DNA from: an uncultured Clostridia bacterium
GTDB taxonomy: Bacteria > Bacillota > Clostridia > Oscillospirales > Acutalibacteraceae
NCBI GenBank assembly: GCA_945971755.1
Contig: CAMFPJ010000041.1
Coordinates: forward strand, 1-11,079
Length of the DNA: 11,079 nucleotides
Direction: 5' to 3'
The position numbers and the translations under genes are program-made. Shown here in pieces: positions 1-7,740 of this stretch. The first letter of the stretch is position 1. Each line of letters begins with the position of its first letter. The notes under the pieces were generated by a model. The model ran no database searches. It had not been told where the DNA came from and saw nothing but the letters and a program-made list of their open reading frames with translations.

Positions 1-1168
1 TACCTGAAATTTTATATGCGTCACGGAAAGGCAAGCCTTTACCGACCAAATAATCTGCCATATCGGTTGCATTGATAAAACCGCCCTGTGCGGCTTTTTT
101 CATATTCTCAGGTAATGCCTTCATTGTAGAAATCATACCGCTCATTACTTCAACACACATTTTGGCAGTATCGCAAGCGTCAAAAACAGACTCCTTATCC
201 TCTTGCATATCCTTATTATAAGCAAGGGGTAAGCCCTTTAATGTGGTCATAAGACCGATAAGGTCGCCGTAAACTCGGCCTGTTTTACCCCTTATAAGCT
301 CCGCCATATCGGAATTTTTCTTCTGCGGCATAATTGATGACCCTGTTGTGAAAGCGTCTGAGAGTTCAACAAACTTAAATTCCCAGCTTGACCAAAGGAC
401 AATCTCTTCTGAAAGGCGAGAAAGGTGCATCATTAAAATTGAAAGTCCGCTCATAAGCTCAGCGCAGAAGTCACGGTCGGAAACGCCGTCAATAGAATTC
501 ATACAAACAGAATCAAAGCCGAGTTTTTCTGCCTCAAAATACCTGTCTGTATTATAAGTTGTGCCCGCAAGTGCGCAAGAGCCTATGGGAGAAACGTTCA
601 TTCTTTTTTTGCAGTCTGAAATTCTGTCAACGTCACGCAGAAGCATCATGGCATAAGCCATTAAATGATGCCCGAATGTAATCGGCTGGGCGCGTTGAAG
701 ATGAGTATAACCCGGCATAATCGCGCTTGCATATTCTTCCGCTTTTTCGGTAACGGCTTCAATTAAGTCTTTTGTAAGGTTTAATATTGTTTCCGCTTCA
801 TCCCGAAGATACATTCTAAGGTCTAAAGCAACCTGGTCATTACGGCTTCTTGCCGTATGAAGCTTTTTGCCTGTATCCCCTATTCTTTCGGTAAGAACCT
901 GTTCAACGAACATGTGAATATCCTCAGCAGTTTCGTCAATTAAAAGTTTACCGCTCTCAATGTCTGCAAGGATAGTTTCAAGGCAGTCGATAATCTTTTC
1001 AGCATCTTCATTTGATATTATTTTTTGTGCGGCAAGCATGGACGCATGTGCCATACTTCCCGTTATGTCCTGTTTATACATTTTAGAGTCAAAGCTGATT
1101 GACGAGTTAAAATCGTCTGCAAGTTTGCTCGTAACGCCGGAGGTTCTTCCTTCCCACATTTTTGCCAT
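1..1168 (-). CDS. argH: Argininosuccinate lyase (3' end outside window)
   Basis: Cytoplasmic enzyme that splits argininosuccinate into arginine and fumarate, the last step of arginine biosynthesis. Translating the minus strand from the ATG at 1168 gives an open frame of 389 residues that runs off the left edge. The family is usually about 455-470 residues, so roughly 70 C-terminal residues are missing. Visible landmarks are the N-terminal MAKMWEGR, the substrate-binding HTARSRNDQ (residues 105-113), GYTHLQRAQP (154-163, containing the conserved His157), and the fumarase/aspartase-superfamily signature GSSIMPQKKN (276-285) on the mobile catalytic-serine loop. All key residues look intact. The start is supported by a GGAG ribosome binding site at 1177-1180. 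It lies 63 nt downstream of argG and is probably co-transcribed with it. The identification is secure. Confidence 0.97.
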   Translation of the reverse strand, partial: MAKMWEGRTSGVTSKLADDFNSSISFDSKMYKQDITGSMAHASMLAAQKIISNEDAEKIIDCLETILADIESGKLLIDETAEDIHMFVEQVLTERIGDTGKKLHTARSRNDQVALDLRMYLRDEAETILNLTKDLIEAVTEKAEEYASAIMPGYTHLQRAQPITFGHHLMAYAMMLLRDVDRISDCKKRMNVSPIGSCALAGTTYNTDRYFEAEKLGFDSVCMNSIDGVSDRDFCAELMSGLSILMMHLSRLSEEIVLWSSWEFKFVELSDAFTTGSSIMPQKKNSDMAELIRGKTGRVYGDLIGLMTTLKGLPLAYNKDMQEDKESVFDACDTAKMCVEVMSGMISTMKALPENMKKAAQGGFINATDMADYLVGKGLPFRDAYKISG

Positions 1169-1194
1169 AAAGCGCACTCCTTTATACACGAAAC

Positions 1195-1212
1195 GGCGGG
1201 GAAGCCCCCGCC
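1195..1212 (-). other. GC-rich stem-loop between argG and argH
   Basis: On the transcribed (minus) strand GGCGGGG, loop GCTT, CCCCGCC forms a perfect 7-bp GC stem with a 4-nt loop in the 63-nt argG-argH gap. Only a mixed GTTTCGTGT stretch follows, not a run of T, so it is a poor intrinsic terminator. It could be a partial terminator, an RNA processing or stabilising hairpin that sets the argG:argH ratio, or have no role. The argH ribosome binding site lies about 15 nt downstream and stays unpaired. The structure is seen directly. The role is inferred. Confidence 0.6.
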
Positions 1213-1231
1213 CTTTTAATTTTCGTTTTAA

Positions 1232-2464
1232 TTATTTACCCTCACGCTGTTTATCAAGCATTGCTTTAACCTTAATCGGAAGACCGTAAAGGTTAATAAA
1301 GCCTGCTGAGTCTTTTTGGTCGTAAGCGCCGCCATCCTCACCGAAGGAAGCAACATTTTCATCATAAAGTGAATACGGCGAAGTCACGCCTGCGTTAATC
1401 ATATTGCCTTTGTAAAGTTTAAGTTTAACGTCACCTGTAACTGTTTCCTGTGTGCTCTTAACAAAAGCAACAATAGCCTTTGTAAGAGGAGTAAACCACT
1501 GGGCATTGTAAACAAGTTCACCGAGTTTCTGCGCAACGAGCGCTTTGTAATGCATAGTTTCCTTGTCAAGGCAGATAGTTTCAAGAACCTCATGAGCCTT
1601 ATAAAGAATTGCACCGCCGGGAGTTTCATAAACACCGCGTGATTTCATACCGACAAGACGATTTTCAACAATATCAAGAAGTCCTATGCCGTTTGCACCG
1701 CCGATTTTGTTAAGAGTTTCAACAAGCTCAACTGCGCCCATTTCCTTGCCGTCAACTGCTGTCGGAACACCTTTTTCAAAATGAACTGTAACATAAGTCG
1801 GCTTGTCGGGTGCCATTTCGGGAGAAACACCCATTTCAAGAAAACCGGGTTTTGAATACATTGGCTCGTTTGCCGGGTCCTCAAGGTCAAGACCCTCGTG
1901 TGAAAGGTGCCAGATGTTTTTATCTTTGGAATAGTTCGTTTCACGGTTAATTTTAAGAGGAACGTTGTGTGCTTCGGCGTAGTCAATTTCTTCATCACGT
2001 GATTTAATGTCCCACTCACGCCAAGGAGCAATAATCGCCATGTCGGGAGCAAAGCCTTTAATTGTAAGCTCAAAACGAACCTGGTCATTGCCCTTGCCTG
2101 TGCAGCCGTGGCAGATTGCGTCTGCGCCCTCTGCTATTGCGATTTCGGCAAGTCTTTTTGCAATAAACGGACGGGCAAAAGCCGTACCGAGAAGATACTC
2201 TTCATACTTTGCGTCTGCCATTACACAGGGGAAAACGCACTCTGTAAGCATTTCCTCCGTAAGGTCTTCAACATAAAGCTTTGAGGCACCGGTTTTAAGA
2301 GCCTTTTCTTCAAGTCCCTCAAGCTCGTCAGCCTGACCCACATTACCTGAAACTGCGATAACCTCACAGTTATTATAATTCTCTTTAAGCCACGGAATGA
2401 TAATTGATGTATCAAGACCGCCCGAGTATGCTAAAACTACTTTTTTAATGTTTTCTTTATTCAT
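1232..2464 (-). CDS. argG: Argininosuccinate synthase
   Basis: ATP-dependent cytoplasmic enzyme joining citrulline and aspartate to make argininosuccinate, the substrate of the argH product encoded next. The protein has 410 residues, normal for the family (about 400-410). The PP-loop ATP-binding motif AYSGGLDTS is at residues 12-20. The family block HGCTGKGNDQVRFE and the NIWHLSHEG...LEDPANEP region are present. No frameshift or missing motif was seen. The start ATG at 2464 is preceded by a near-perfect GGAGGT ribosome binding site (2471-2476) with 6-nt spacing. A sigma-A-type promoter lies just upstream (2495-2523), so argG-argH is transcribed independently of the catabolic operon further upstream, which ends at its own terminator. 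Confidence 0.98.
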   Translation of the reverse strand: MNKENIKKVVLAYSGGLDTSIIIPWLKENYNNCEVIAVSGNVGQADELEGLEEKALKTGASKLYVEDLTEEMLTECVFPCVMADAKYEEYLLGTAFARPFIAKRLAEIAIAEGADAICHGCTGKGNDQVRFELTIKGFAPDMAIIAPWREWDIKSRDEEIDYAEAHNVPLKINRETNYSKDKNIWHLSHEGLDLEDPANEPMYSKPGFLEMGVSPEMAPDKPTYVTVHFEKGVPTAVDGKEMGAVELVETLNKIGGANGIGLLDIVENRLVGMKSRGVYETPGGAILYKAHEVLETICLDKETMHYKALVAQKLGELVYNAQWFTPLTKAIVAFVKSTQETVTGDVKLKLYKGNMINAGVTSPYSLYDENVASFGEDGGAYDQKDSAGFINLYGLPIKVKAMLDKQREGK

Positions 2465-2479
2465 TACGATACCTCCAAA

Positions 2480-2489
2480 CTGTTAACAG
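2480..2489. promoter_or_regulatory. Perfect 10-bp palindrome at the expected argG transcription start
   Basis: CTGTTAACAG is a perfect 10-bp inverted repeat lying 6 nt downstream of the argG -10 box and immediately upstream of the ribosome binding site. The expected transcription start (about 2488) falls inside it. The position suits a repressor operator, but a 10-bp palindrome is short and can arise by chance. It does not resemble the usual TGAAT-type ARG box. Only the sequence is certain. Function is speculative. Confidence 0.3.
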
Positions 2490-2494
2490 AGTAA

Positions 2495-2523
2495 AGTATA
2501 ACCAATCAAATGGAAAAAGTCAA
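2495..2523 (-). promoter_or_regulatory. Sigma-A-type promoter of argG-argH
   Basis: On the minus strand a -35 box TTGACT (2518-2523) is followed by exactly 17 nt and a -10 box TATACT (2495-2500). Each box has one mismatch to the TTGACA/TATAAT consensus. Transcription should begin near 2488, giving a 5' leader of about 24 nt that carries the GGAGGT ribosome binding site. The leader is too short for a riboswitch or T-box, so control is more likely by a DNA-binding repressor than by attenuation. Confidence 0.85.
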
Positions 2524-2564
2524 TAGAAATTTATATTTTTATTCGCAATTTTACTTATTTTTTT

Positions 2565-2616
2565 GCATATTTATGAATATTTAAGATAAATATACAGAAA
2601 TTTATGCATATTTATG
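2565..2616. repeat. Direct repeat of an 11-mer flanking the upstream palindrome
   Basis: The sequence GCATATTTATG occurs at 2565-2575 and again at 2606-2616 on the plus strand, 41 nt apart start to start, which is about four helical turns. The copies flank the 10-bp-arm inverted repeat at 2574-2596. The region is very AT-rich, so some repetition is expected by chance. The helical phasing and the position upstream of an arginine biosynthesis promoter make it worth recording as a possible array of repressor half-sites. Confidence 0.4.
2574..2596. promoter_or_regulatory. Inverted repeat upstream of argG, candidate ArgR/AhrC operator
   Basis: TGAATATTTA (2574-2583), a 3-nt spacer, and TAAATATACA (2587-2596) form an inverted repeat with 9 of 10 positions symmetric. 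The left arm begins with TGAAT, the conserved half-site core of ArgR/AhrC operators, although the spacing differs from the classical 18-bp ARG box. The site is about 50 bp upstream of the -35 box, so it could be an auxiliary site for a looping hexameric repressor. A weaker match, GAATAAAAAT on the minus strand (2535-2544), lies closer to the promoter. No regulator gene is in the window. The assignment rests on pattern and context alone. Confidence 0.4.
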
Positions 2617-2619
2617 TGC

Positions 2620-2651
2620 AAAATAAAAGCGGCAGGAACAAATCCTGCCGC
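2620..2651 (-). terminator. Rho-independent terminator of the catabolic operon
   Basis: On the minus strand GCGGCAGGA, a 5-nt loop and TCCTGCCGC form a perfect 9-bp GC-rich stem (2629-2651), followed at once by TTTTATTTT (2620-2628). It begins 14 nt after the stop codon of the glycoside hydrolase gene and lies upstream of the argG promoter, so it separates the two transcription units. Confidence 0.92.
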
Positions 2652-2665
2652 GATTTTATATTTTC

Positions 2666-5161
2666 TTACTTTTTAGACTTGATTTGCTCTTTAACAATGT
2701 GGAAAATTGCTCTTGAACCGAGAGTAATGTATTTACCTAAATTTCCCGAAAGTCCGGAGGCTATGGGATTTTTGAGTTTCTTTTCGTCAACCTCTTCTGC
2801 TTCTGCCTTGTGGGGCACCGCATTGTCAAGGTAATACTCACCTAAAACAGCATTATCAGGGCAGGAAACAACGGCACCGTCAGAAAAAGCGACAATATCC
2901 TTAAGAGTTTTACCTGTCGGTGCGTCACCCTCAAAGCCAAAGAGGCCGAGCATTGCACATTCGTGTGCGCCGTTGTAAGCAGGACCGATTGATTTTCCTT
3001 GGGGAGTAACATAAATATAAGTTTCCAATATTTCGCCCTTTGCCCTGCTCCAATGGTGGCGTTGTTTGCCGTAATACGTGCCGAACGGGTTCATTTGCAC
3101 CTTTCCGTTTTCAAGAAGGCGCATGGGACAATGTGCCATTGAGCCGAGGACCTGACGTGCGTTTGCAACGGCAAGACCCGTTTCGCCGTCGGTAAGAGCG
3201 ATTAATCCTGCTGACAAATGGTTGTTAAAGGAAGCGAGTTTCTTATTCTCCGGGTCACACTCAGGGAAGCTTTGTGTGCGGTAAGATGAAATATCGCCCA
3301 TAAAGTTACGTTTTACAACTGAAATGTCACCGTCGAAATCGGGAGTAAGCTGGAAAGGAACTGCCTCCTCCCACTTTGAATCGGAAAATCTGCCGAGAGA
3401 TGAATTTTCGGTTGAAATTGAGTCATATTCAGGTGTATAAGGATATTTAACATCTGTACGGACAAAAATTCCCCGGGAATAGTCGGTTGAGATAAAGTCA
3501 AAAGTAAATTCGCCTTTTTCTTTTTCATTCGGCAAGTGAATTTCACCCTTTGCACGAATTCCTTTACCGTTCCCGCCGAGTTCAAGTCCCTCACACGAGA
3601 TATTCTCGAATTCATACTCTTTACCGTCAAAGGTAATAAAGCTCTTTAAGAAATCAACACCGCCCATTTCTTTCTTGTTATAAATTACCTTGTAAAGTTT
3701 ACCGTATTTTGAGAATTTAAGAGTAAAACTCTTGCCGTGGAGTTCAAGTTCGCCGTTATTTTCAGCAGGTTTTGGCTCAACTATTTTTGCATCTAACGAA
3801 TATTTATCTTTGATTTCGTCAAACCGCATGATTACGAATACTGATGACAAATCATCTGCCATTGGAATTACGGTATAATATTTAAGCCCCACAGCCTTAA
3901 TTTCAATTTGAGAAGCGGAAGTGATTTTCTCATTTACTGACATTTGAACACACTGCAGATCGGTATTCGTAATGTTATGTACCGTGATTTTCTTATATTT
4001 TTTAAGTGCCTGTTTTTCTGCATTGATAACGGAAAGTGCAAGGTCGTTTGCCGTCTCTTCACGTCGGATATTAAGCACAGGAGTAGCTAAACCGAAGTGA
4101 GTTGTTGAAAGAAGCAATACTCTGTCGTTAAACGAGGCTGACTTTCTGTCATCCTTTGAATTTGCTTTTGCCATTGCTCTTGAACGGTCAACCGCTGTCC
4201 AGATTTTTCTGTTATAAGGCTTTTCAGACCAAGAAGCATAGCCTGTAAAGTTACCGTCGGCAGTATCCTGATTAAATTCAATATTACCTACTGCTTCATG
4301 AGTTTTAAGGTAATTACCGGGTGTGTCAAAAACAACATAAGGTAAGTCTGCAATTTCCTTAACAAGTCCGTGAATACCGTCTGTATTGGCAATTTTGTTA
4401 CCGATAACGGGTAAATTCATACTTTCCCAGAAAATTGCATCTGCATCCATATTAACAAAAAGCAATAAATCACGATTGATTTCGCCTTTTTTCTGCTTTT
4501 CGTGTAATTCCTTAACCCAAGCACGAAGGCAACCTGCATCACAAATATCCGAGTTGTTATATGTAGGGATAATAGTCATACTATCGCCCTTATAAGTGTA
4601 AGTTAAAGGGTTAAAAGCAAGTTCGTCGGGAAGAACCGGAATTACTGTTCGGAATGCGTCAAAGGGAACGCAGGAATAATAAAGGCAAAGCGCCTTTACA
4701 CCCAATTTGTTATAAACAGGAACTTGAGAGGGAGTGAACATAACCTCCTGCGGACGTACAAGCATTTCGTATTTGCCGAAAATATCTTTAAGTCCCGAGC
4801 CGTCTTTATTAGTAACGGCAAGGTTAATTGATGCTTCAAGTTCCTCTTCTGTCATTGGTGCTAATGCACCGTTGGAATAGCCCATTAAAATTTGCTCGTC
4901 ACCGTTTTCATTGACTCTTTTCTTCATTCGGTCAATAATGTCAGGGGCGTATTCGGGCAAAATCTTTTGAAGTGAAAAGAAGTTTTCACAGTCCCAAGTA
5001 CCCTTTGCAGGAATACCCTGTGCGTTTAATTCATCAAGTTTATCAAGAATATGTCGAATAATACGGATATCAGAGCCAAAGCCTAAATTATCTGCAGAGT
5101 CGCCTCGGTAAGAATGATAGCAGTTAACATGAAATCCGTAAGCTACATGAACATTATACAT
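2666..5161 (-). CDS. Putative GH57/GH38-like glycoside hydrolase
   Basis: Large protein of 831 residues with no signal peptide, so probably a cytoplasmic glycosidase acting on an imported glycoside. The N-terminal part (about 1-330) looks like the (beta/alpha)7 barrel shared by GH57 and GH38. FHVNCYHSY (10-18) resembles the first GH57 block. GDEQILMGYSNG (87-98) resembles the GQIE block. RPQEVMFTPSQ (136-146) resembles the WLPE block, with Glu139 a candidate nucleophile. FVNMDADAIFWE (235-246) resembles the acid/base block, with Asp238 or Asp240 candidates. A helical middle region and a long beta-rich C-terminal half follow, as in GH38. None of these blocks matches the family consensus exactly, and I see no GH38-type DxFG nucleophile, so specificity cannot be named. 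It is the last gene of the operon, starting 3 nt after the transporter stop. Its GAGGAG ribosome binding site is embedded in the 3' end of the transporter gene. Confidence 0.7.
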   Translation of the reverse strand: MYNVHVAYGFHVNCYHSYRGDSADNLGFGSDIRIIRHILDKLDELNAQGIPAKGTWDCENFFSLQKILPEYAPDIIDRMKKRVNENGDEQILMGYSNGALAPMTEEELEASINLAVTNKDGSGLKDIFGKYEMLVRPQEVMFTPSQVPVYNKLGVKALCLYYSCVPFDAFRTVIPVLPDELAFNPLTYTYKGDSMTIIPTYNNSDICDAGCLRAWVKELHEKQKKGEINRDLLLFVNMDADAIFWESMNLPVIGNKIANTDGIHGLVKEIADLPYVVFDTPGNYLKTHEAVGNIEFNQDTADGNFTGYASWSEKPYNRKIWTAVDRSRAMAKANSKDDRKSASFNDRVLLLSTTHFGLATPVLNIRREETANDLALSVINAEKQALKKYKKITVHNITNTDLQCVQMSVNEKITSASQIEIKAVGLKYYTVIPMADDLSSVFVIMRFDEIKDKYSLDAKIVEPKPAENNGELELHGKSFTLKFSKYGKLYKVIYNKKEMGGVDFLKSFITFDGKEYEFENISCEGLELGGNGKGIRAKGEIHLPNEKEKGEFTFDFISTDYSRGIFVRTDVKYPYTPEYDSISTENSSLGRFSDSKWEEAVPFQLTPDFDGDISVVKRNFMGDISSYRTQSFPECDPENKKLASFNNHLSAGLIALTDGETGLAVANARQVLGSMAHCPMRLLENGKVQMNPFGTYYGKQRHHWSRAKGEILETYIYVTPQGKSIGPAYNGAHECAMLGLFGFEGDAPTGKTLKDIVAFSDGAVVSCPDNAVLGEYYLDNAVPHKAEAEEVDEKKLKNPIASGLSGNLGKYITLGSRAIFHIVKEQIKSKK

Positions 5162-5164
5162 AAG

Positions 5165-6616
5165 TTACTCCTCTGCTCTCTTTGCATCAAGTTCAGCGTG
5201 CATTTCTTCAAGTTTCTTCTTAGAAAGTTTATAACAGAAAGCCATAGTAACAAACATAATTGCAAGAACCACTGCAGGAATAAGTGTTGTTATGTCAAAA
5301 AGACGTGAGAGAACCTCAGGACTTTGACCTGCATCAACATTTTTCGTGTTGTAACCGATAAATGCTAAAAGTGCCGATGAACCTGCGCCTGCAAGAGTTT
5401 GACCGAGCTTTCTTGTAAATGAAAAGAAAGCGTAGCTTGTACCTTCTTCACGTCTGCCTGAAAGAAGCTCCTGATAGTCAATAACATCCATAACCAAAGC
5501 CCAAACCTCAAGGACAAGGAAGGTTTGACCTGCACCGCTGAAGAAAGTGAGAACAAGGAACGGATAAGGATTTGTTGCAAACGGTGTAAACTTCAGCAAG
5601 AACATAAGCAGATTGACTACCGCTGCAAAGCCGATACCTACTGCACAAATCTCTTTTTTACCGAATTTACGGATAAGTTTGCCCATAAACGGCAGGAAAA
5701 TCGCCATAGGAAGATAAGTAAATACTGTTACGAACATATAAAGTCCGGGTTTTCCGTAATAGTTTTTAAGAAGATAGTTGTAGTTTGTCTGTGTGTACAT
5801 CTGGAATGCAATAAGAAGCATTGAAACAACACAAAGTGCAATAAAGGGTTTATTCTTAAGAAGGAATTTTACGGTAGTTAATACATTGTAGCCCTCCTGC
5901 TTCTGTTTCTTGGGAGGAGCAATTCTCTCTTTTGTATTCTTAAAGTGAATATAATATACAACTATAGTAAGAACAGCCAATACTGCAACGGAATAGAACA
6001 TTTTCATACCGTCAAGCCGTTTGATTTGTGTATCACCCACCATTACCGTAGTGTAAACGAAAATCGGCATAAGAATCTGTGCGGGAAGTCCGCCGATACC
6101 TGCGCCCACCGAACGCCACATCGAAAGTGAAGAACGTTCAATTTCATCATCGGTAATAACTGACGCAAGTGAACCGTAAGGAATGTTTGTACCCGTGTAC
6201 ATCATACCGTAGAAAATGTATGTAATGTAAGCGTAAACAAGGTACTGACCCTCTGACCAAGCAATATTTGTACCGAAGAAATTGTTTATTACAAGCGGTA
6301 AATCGGTAAACATAAAGAGTGATGATATTGCAAGCGGAATTGACGCACCCAAAATGTAAGGACGGAATCTTCCGTATCTTGTAGGTTTGCGGGAGTCAAT
6401 AAATGCGCCCCACATTGGGTCATTGACAGCGTCCCAAATTCTTGCCACCAAGAAAAGAACTGCAATTTTTGCAGGGTCAATTTTCAAGGTGTCCGTGTAA
6501 AACATCTGCAAAAAAGACGAGATAAGACCGAACGTTAAAAGTCCGGCTGTGTCACCCAGCGCATAACCTATTCTATCCCTTAGTTTTATGCCGTGAGTAA
6601 GTGCTTTTTCTTCCAT
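5165..6616 (-). CDS. GPH-family (MFS) sugar:cation symporter
   Basis: Integral membrane transporter of the glycoside-pentoside-hexuronide:cation symporter family (MelB, XynB, YihO/YihP type), expected to import a sugar or glycoside with Na+ or H+. The protein has 483 residues and many hydrophobic segments consistent with 12 membrane helices. The family signature is clear: RIWDAVNDPMWGAFIDSR (59-76) followed by RYGRFRPYILG (80-90), the conserved loop between helices 2 and 3. I chose the ATG at 6616 because GGGG (6623-6626) sits 6 nt upstream and the protein then begins MEEKALTHGIKLRDRIGYALGD, the usual GPH N-terminus. The longer frame from 6694 overlaps the ROK gene and adds unrelated residues. 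It lies between the ROK regulator (16-nt gap) and the glycosidase (3-nt gap), which points to a glycoside as substrate. Confidence 0.9.
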   Translation of the reverse strand: MEEKALTHGIKLRDRIGYALGDTAGLLTFGLISSFLQMFYTDTLKIDPAKIAVLFLVARIWDAVNDPMWGAFIDSRKPTRYGRFRPYILGASIPLAISSLFMFTDLPLVINNFFGTNIAWSEGQYLVYAYITYIFYGMMYTGTNIPYGSLASVITDDEIERSSLSMWRSVGAGIGGLPAQILMPIFVYTTVMVGDTQIKRLDGMKMFYSVAVLAVLTIVVYYIHFKNTKERIAPPKKQKQEGYNVLTTVKFLLKNKPFIALCVVSMLLIAFQMYTQTNYNYLLKNYYGKPGLYMFVTVFTYLPMAIFLPFMGKLIRKFGKKEICAVGIGFAAVVNLLMFLLKFTPFATNPYPFLVLTFFSGAGQTFLVLEVWALVMDVIDYQELLSGRREEGTSYAFFSFTRKLGQTLAGAGSSALLAFIGYNTKNVDAGQSPEVLSRLFDITTLIPAVVLAIMFVTMAFCYKLSKKKLEEMHAELDAKRAEE

Positions 6617-6632
6617 ATAAATCCCCTTTTCT

Positions 6633-7733
6633 TTAGTTACTGTCCTGCAATTCAAAGAAAAATTTCTTTGCACAAATTGCCGCAGGACCCGCATAACCTA
6701 TTTTTTCATTAAGTTTTGCTGTGATTATCATATCGGCAGTTAAATTGCCGTTATATCTTATGCACTGCCTTTTCAGTTTTTCTACCACTGTTTCGTTCGA
6801 GAAAACCGAGCCGAAAAGGACAATTTTTTTTGCATTGAGAATTGTTGCGGTATTAGTAAGTGCAAGTGCAACGATATCTATTTTTTCATCAAGAATGTTA
6901 ATTACATCCTCACTTTGTGAGGTTATTATTTCTTTAAGCGGAAGATTTGTCAGTGCAACAAGTGCCTCCTCACCTGCCTCCGTTTCAAGGCAACCGTATC
7001 TGCCGCAACGGCATTTTTTACCTGCAGGGTTTACAATGTAATGGCCGATTTCCGCAATTCCCTTATCATTACCCGAAAGGATTTTTCCGTCAGCCCATAT
7101 TGCCGAGCCGATACCGGGACCCCATTTGAAAAACAGCACAGACTCATTACCGTAGCCGCCGGAATAAAGCATTTCACTTTGAGCAAAGGCTCTGACATTA
7201 TTTTCGGCAGTAACGGGGACAGAATATTTTGAAGATATTTTATTACAAAGTTCCTGACAATTCCAAAGGCCGTAGCCTTTTCCCGAAACAGAGCCCACAA
7301 CACATATTCCTGCCGAAAAAATGCGCTTGTTATCAATGAAGTTATCATACAATAATTCTTCCGCTTTTTCAAGTACCGCATCAATGTTGTCGGTAAAGGG
7401 TGAAGTCGTAACGGATAAAACCTCGCCCGAAAGTTTGGAAAGCGAATACGTTATATGAGTTGTTTCCGCATTTATTCCGAGAACATATTTTTCACCGAAA
7501 TTAAGCGAAAGCAAAATTTCTTTTCTGCCTTTTCCGCCTTTACTTATTTCTCCCGTTTCCTTAAGTATGCCACAAGAAATTAAATCGTTGCAAATTTTTG
7601 TTACTGCGGCAGGAGTAAGCCCTAATCTTTCGGCTATCTCTTTACGGCTCATTGAACCGTTCTTTTGCAAAAGGTAAAGAACTGAACTTCTGTTTTCATT
7701 TTTCACCGAGCGCATATTAAGCCCTGTTTTCAT
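6633..7733 (-). CDS. ROK-family transcriptional regulator
   Basis: DNA-binding sugar-responsive regulator of 366 residues, probably controlling this operon. An N-terminal winged helix-turn-helix (about residues 12-60, MSRKEIAERLGLTPAAVTKICNDL) is followed by a ROK sugar-kinase-like domain. The ROK zinc site is complete: His231 and the CRCGRYGCLE block (241-250) with Cys241, Cys243 and Cys248. The position of the kinase catalytic Asp (ENDAN in ROK kinases) reads ENNVRA (177-182), so Asp appears replaced by Asn179, which fits a ligand-sensing repressor without kinase activity. The start ATG at 7733 has an AGGTGA ribosome binding site overlapping the stop of the upstream permease gene. An internal ATG at codon 7 is possible but has less support. 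It lies mid-operon, 7 nt after the permease, so it would autoregulate with the operon. The ligand is not evident from the sequence. Confidence 0.93.
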   Translation of the reverse strand: MKTGLNMRSVKNENRSSVLYLLQKNGSMSRKEIAERLGLTPAAVTKICNDLISCGILKETGEISKGGKGRKEILLSLNFGEKYVLGINAETTHITYSLSKLSGEVLSVTTSPFTDNIDAVLEKAEELLYDNFIDNKRIFSAGICVVGSVSGKGYGLWNCQELCNKISSKYSVPVTAENNVRAFAQSEMLYSGGYGNESVLFFKWGPGIGSAIWADGKILSGNDKGIAEIGHYIVNPAGKKCRCGRYGCLETEAGEEALVALTNLPLKEIITSQSEDVINILDEKIDIVALALTNTATILNAKKIVLFGSVFSNETVVEKLKRQCIRYNGNLTADMIITAKLNEKIGYAGPAAICAKKFFFELQDSN

Positions 7734-7740
7734 AATTCAC

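Noticed and set aside
1684..2088. 134-codon minus-strand frame within argG
   Set aside because: It is an alternative frame inside a fully conserved argG with no ribosome binding site and no recognisable domain.
2465..2628. Riboswitch, T-box or small RNA in the argG upstream region
   Set aside because: The predicted leader is only about 24 nt, and the sequence further upstream is AT-rich with no conserved T-box or riboswitch core.
2666..5161. Glycosidase as a GH31 sulfoquinovosidase or a classical GH38 alpha-mannosidase
   Set aside because: No GH31 catalytic motifs are seen, and the GH38 nucleophile block DxFG is absent at the expected place.
6617..6694. Longer N-terminus for the GPH transporter starting at 6694
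   Set aside because: It overlaps the ROK coding region, adds residues not typical of the family, and the ATG at 6616 has a good ribosome binding site and begins the standard GPH N-terminus.
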